DNA from: Pyricularia pennisetigena
Lineage: Eukaryota > Ascomycota > Sordariomycetes > Magnaporthales > Pyriculariaceae
Direction: 5' to 3'
Length of the DNA stretch: 64,000 nucleotides
Assembly: GCF_004337985.1 (NCBI RefSeq)
Contig: NW_021940918.1
Span: 1,860,001 to 1,924,000 of the forward strand
Shown: in pieces, positions 59,672 through 64,000 of the stretch
Layout: each line of letters starts with the position of its first letter
Numbering within the stretch: the stretch's first letter is position 1
The notes under the pieces: generated by a model
Told to the model about the DNA's origin: nothing
Database searches by the model: none
Seen by the model: the letters and a program-made list of their open reading frames with translations, nothing else
Translations under genes and position numbers: made by a program

Positions 59672-62600
59672 ATGCCCTCCAGGTCATTTATCGAAAGCCA
59701 ACAGCAGCCCGACAGCTTGCACTCAGACTTCAAACCGAACGCCGCCGGCGTTGTCCATTTCGACTTTGGCTTTGCTAGCGACAAGGTCCATGGAAACCAG
59801 CCTGTGCACCGGGCCCCCTCCTCACACCCATCGAATGATAGTTTCGACGAAGCCTACAGCAGCACCTCGAGCAATACGTCAAACTCGTCGTCGGCCTGCG
59901 CTCCCCCGACACGCCTGAATGGGGACGATTCGGCGGGCAATACCACAATTCCCGCCGACATGACGTCTGCCACAGCGATGTTGAACGGGAAGCCTGGCGC
60001 CGGCGAGAAGCTCTCTCACGTCGAGACCACCGAATCTTTCTTCAGGAAGCCATTGGTAAACGGTGTTACTACGACGACCTTGGTTGACCGAACCATCTCC
60101 TCTAATCCAAATCAACAACAGCAAGACGTGCCCCCACCGTCACATTCACCTCCAGAGCCTCCACAACAAAGGATCAGTAATGGCACGAACCACGACGATC
60201 ATAGAATGCACGTGTCGTCTGCTCATAGAGACAGTCATCTGTTGAGAGCGTCAATTGCCTCAACAAACGGCGAATCAATACCACCCACACCCGTTGATAT
60301 GTACATGAAGCCCATGCACAGGGCCGATGTCGTCACTCTGGATACCTCTCCTGCCTCTGCTCCTTCTCACAACTTTTCTAACCCTACTAGTCCCACGCCC
60401 GCCACTCCGGAGCGCAACGGCGTACCTCATCGCTTCTCCTCTCCTCCTCATTATAACTCTAATGGAGGAACGCCGTCGTCCTCCTCGGCTGGCCTCGCAC
60501 CACCAGGGACTGCTCTGAAACACCGTCACACCTTGGAAGTACCAAAAGTCGGTCCGTCTAGGGGTTCTCGGGATGGCGCGGATGCAGCTTATACCAGTGG
60601 GCGCTTCTCACCCACCACTACGCCCACTGGCGGGCGTAGGGCTTCTCTGAGCTTGGTTCGCCGGAACACGAGGTCACTGCACTCCGACATGCCCCGTGAC
60701 GAAGTAATACCGGACGATGATGCGCTTAGGTGGGCCGAGGCATACCGTCAAAAGAGGGCGAGCAAGCGGAAGCGTCTGGAAGAAGACGACGACCGTGTTG
60801 TCATTGGAAACAAGGTCGACGAAAAACACGCCAATTGGGTTGCAGCTTACAACATGCTTACGGGCATTCGCGTCTCTGTTTCGCGGACGAACGCGAAGCT
60901 GGATAGGGCCCTGACCGACGAAGACTTCCAGACCAAGCAAAAGTCCACGTTTGATGTGTAAGTATCGCAGAGGCTAAATCTTGTAGACTAGTGTTTATGT
61001 TTCCTTGCTGACACAAACCAGCGCCGGCAATGAGCTCGTTCCATCAGCAAAGTACGACTTCAAGTTCAAGGACTACGCGCCTTGGGTCTTCCGCCGCCTC
61101 CGTGCCGTCTTCGGTCTCGATCCCGCAGATTATTTGATGTCTCTGACTGGCAAATATATCTTGTCCGAGCTCGGTTCTCCAGGCAAGAGCGGCAGCTTCT
61201 TCTATTTTTCCCGAGACTACAAGTATATCATCAAGACGATTCACCACTCGGAACACAAGTTCCTTCGCAAGATTCTCAAGGATTACTACGAGCATGCGAC
61301 CGAAAATCCGAACACGCTGCTCTCTCAGTTCTATGGCCTCCATCGTGTGAAAGTTGCATATGGTCGCAAGATTCACTTTGTGGTCATGAACAACCTCTTT
61401 CCACCTCACCGGGACATACACCAAACGTATGATCTGAAGGGCTCCACCATTGGCAGGGACTACAAGGAAGAAAATCTAGGCCAGAATCCACGTGCCACTT
61501 TGAAGGATTTGAACTGGCTCAGGCGTAAGAAGCATTTGGAGCTTGGAATTCAGAAGAAGCAGCTATTTTTGGAACAGTTGAGGAAAGATGTCAAGTTGCT
61601 GCAGAAGCTGAAGATCATGGATTACTCTTTGCTCATTGGGATTCATGATCTCAATCGAGGAAATGAGGAGAATCTGCGACACAAGACCCTCCAAGTTTTC
61701 AACCCAGGCGGTAGCGCAGGCCCAGATGACCCCGATCCTTCCAAGTCAGTACTCTTGCGGACGCCATCAAAGCTGGAGAACCAGCGGAAAGCACGGGAGC
61801 TGAGGCAAATGATCAAATCTGAGAGGCCCATACCAATGGGCGAAGGCAGCAGTACTATGCCAAATGAGTTGGAACAAGGGGTAAGATCAGACTCAGTATT
61901 CTACAAGGACGATGGGGGATTCCAGGCCACCCACGAAGACAACAGCCCTGGCGAAGAGATCTATTATCTGGGCGTCATCGACTGCCTTACTCACGTAAGT
62001 TTTAGCATTCATTCCGGAGCTCCTTGCTTTACGTCCGCCACTAACAGTTTCACACGTAGTATGGATTCCTCAAGAAGATCGAGCACTTCTGGAAGGGTTT
62101 GTCGCATGATAGGACTCAAATCTCGCCAGTTCCGCCGGAAGAATACGGAGACCGCTTTATCAACTTCATGTCTGGCATAACGATGTCACCCGAGGAGGCG
62201 GAACGGGAAGCTCAAGAACGGGACGCTCGTATGCAAGCCGCGGCAGCCGTAGCGGATGCTCAGGCAGCTGCGGCGAAGGAGGATAAGGAGAAGGGCAAGG
62301 AACGTGGCTCGACCTGGAACAGCAAATCCCGTTCGAAACCAAATGCGATCCCTCCGATCCCATCCCATCAACCACCTCCTATTCCTGGAGCGAAGTCCCC
62401 TGAGGTTGGAGATGTAATACGCAGGGCCGAGCATGAGGCGTTCAAACACCCCGAACGAGAGCATGAAGTGCCAGATGTGGTGTTGCGCACAACAGCAACT
62501 GACGGGTCAATGGAATCGAACGGATCGAAGATGAACGGTTCTGCCTCGGCCGCATCGGAACGTAGGGAACCTGCGCAATCTGCAGCTGTACTACCGGTTG

Positions 62601-62962
62601 TGGAGGAAGCGGGAGAGGCCTCTTCAACGGGCGAGAGAAGCAGAAGCCGTGTTTCAAACCGCTCGGATATGTCGACACATAGTGAGCGCAGGCCCGTTAC
62701 GCCAGCTAAGGATCGGGGGCGTTTGCATGGATTTGGAGTTTTGTCAGCGTTGAAGGGGAACCAGAAAGGTCTTCCACCACCGACGCCACCCAAAAGCAGC
62801 CATCTGAAGCCCGAAAGTGCAGACAGTGGATACGGCGTGGTCGGGGGTGGTGGCCACAATATAAAGACGGGTCGAGTGCGGTCCAATTCCGACGCGCGTA
62901 GCACCAAGGGATCCATTAGCCGCGAGAGTCTCGATAAAGCCCTCCCGCCGCTCCCGACATAG
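59672..62962 (+). CDS. MSS4: Phosphatidylinositol-4-phosphate 5-kinase Mss4
   Basis: Makes PI(4,5)P2 from PI4P at the plasma membrane; needed for actin organisation, endocytosis and cell-wall signalling. Three exons: 59672-60957, 61022-61994 and 62060-62962, giving 1053 residues. The N-terminal 390 residues are disordered and Ser/Pro/Asn-rich. The lipid-kinase domain runs from about 440 to 800. It has the Gly-rich loop [20 protein letters not shown] with Lys500 for [18 protein letters not shown], catalytic Asp629 in [13 protein letters not shown], and Asp749 in GVIDCLTH. The activation loop [20 protein letters not shown] carries Lys758-Lys759 and Glu761, the signature of PI4P 5-kinases rather than type II kinases. 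The C-terminal 250 residues are charged and disordered with PPLP-type ends. All introns are canonical. The start is the first ATG in frame; a short upstream frame precedes it. Confidence 0.95.
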
Positions 62963-64000
62963 GATGCACAGCGTATGGCTGGATTGTTAATGCTGGGATG
63001 GGCGTGAGCCTCAGGCCGGCTTCGGAGCCCTGCGCAAAGACTAAACCCATGATACCTGGGTTCTACGCGAGAGGAGCCGCGGGCAAAGGAAGCAGGTGTT
63101 TGCTATTCATTTCTTTTTCTTTTTCCTTGCCTGTCTCAGAAAGATCATGATACCACTATTGCATGGAGCAGCATAAATCAGCCTTTACTATCTTTTCATT
63201 CTTCATTTCCTTTGTCATCCCTACCTGTTTGCTTTGGTATCTCCATCTGTCGAACATCGATGCGTCGTCCAGTCGCATTACGAACCAACTACCTCGTTTT
63301 CCTTTGAGATTGTCATCATTTCCTTTGTCATCATTATTGTTGTTGATTACGCATCTCCTTGATTGCAGCGACAATTTATGTTCAGGCGGCTGGTGTATTA
63401 ATGTTTTATATCGGCTTCAGATTACCGGACTTGGATGGGAAGCTCTGGCTGAGTACGCAGGGACTCGTCCGGAATCATATTCTGCTTTCATTCCAATGTC
63501 GCTGGCGGTACGACGGATGCAGAAGCACAACTATTGCCGCATGTTGAGTTGGTGGCGGTCGAAGTCGGCATTTCTTTGTAGATATCTTCTCTTTCTTGCA
63601 CGACGATACCTCATAGACCCCTTTGGATGACGAGCTCGCGCAGGGGCTGTTTCAGAAAATGGCTTTCAGGAGCTGTAGAAGTTAAAAATTGAGATTGTTG
63701 ATTATTCAACCCCGGTTTCTGGTGAAACGTTTGCGGTTGACACTTTGTAAGCTGTTTCGGACGATGAAATTGTGCCCTGGTCATATTTTTGGAGAATTGG
63801 GGGAGTATGGACTAGCAGTTCCTAGCTCCAGAGGTCCACAGAGACGATGAATATAGGTCTTTGGTGTTTAACATGCACTTAATGGACCAGACCTATATAT
63901 AATTAGTTTTGCATGACATATTAAATACTCACGCAAGATAATAACATCTATAACCTATCAGCAGACATGGGAGCGCAATGTACAAGATTCGAATAGCTTT
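62963..64000. other. MSS4 3' flank and right end of the window
   Basis: T-rich 3' flank (63110-63360), then about 600 bases with no recognisable gene. A plus-strand frame, 63163-63630, has a hydrophobic start but a pyrimidine-biased composition and no family resemblance; not called. Confidence 0.5.

Noticed and set aside
63163..63630. 155-codon frame with a hydrophobic N-terminus
   Set aside because: It starts in the T-rich 3' flank of MSS4, where pyrimidine runs give Phe/Leu/Ser by chance; the rest has no coding character.

Overview
The window is nuclear DNA of a filamentous ascomycete (Pezizomycotina, most likely a Sordariomycete; a Magnaporthales-like fungus is a guess). The reasons are short introns with GTRNGT donors, CTAAC-like branch points and YAG acceptors; a Pac2-type WOPR regulator; a fungal microbial-type PARG homologue; and one-copy housekeeping genes matching their Pezizomycotina relatives exon by exon. 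The assembly is a draft: three short N runs lie in or near low-complexity DNA.

Layout. 1-3.5 kb: no gene, turning AT-rich before a sharp boundary near 3.29 kb. 3.5-16.6 kb: four plus-strand genes, namely glutaryl-CoA dehydrogenase (lysine/tryptophan breakdown, mitochondrion), a Ubc4/5-type E2 enzyme, linker histone H1 and a proline-rich disordered protein with an NPF motif. 16.6-24.2 kb: a 7.5 kb gene desert. 24.2-25.6 kb: a PAC2-type WOPR transcription regulator on the minus strand, whose upstream side is a second, 14.5 kb gene desert (25.6-40.1 kb). Both deserts are full of homopolymer A/T tracts. 40.1-42.0 kb: mitochondrial asparaginyl-tRNA synthetase (minus), facing a PARG-like gene (plus, 44.1-45.3 kb) across 2.1 kb. 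A tentative two-exon gene for a small basic protein follows at 45.9-46.3 kb.

The right third is denser: SEC24 (COPII coat, minus) is divergent from CFT2 (mRNA 3'-end processing, plus), followed by RPL43 (ribosomal protein eL43) and MSS4 (PI4P 5-kinase), both plus. These genes serve unrelated core processes and form no cluster or pathway. No transposase, reverse transcriptase, rRNA, intact tRNA, CRISPR array or secondary-metabolite core gene was recognised.

The most interesting points are the very long gene-free flanks of the WOPR gene, the altered catalytic loop of the PARG-like protein, the unrecognised small basic protein, a possible membrane-anchor exon just past the stop of the proline-rich protein, and a 48-nt optional intron at the end of SEC24. 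Exon limits were derived by hand from splice signals and frame, not from transcripts.
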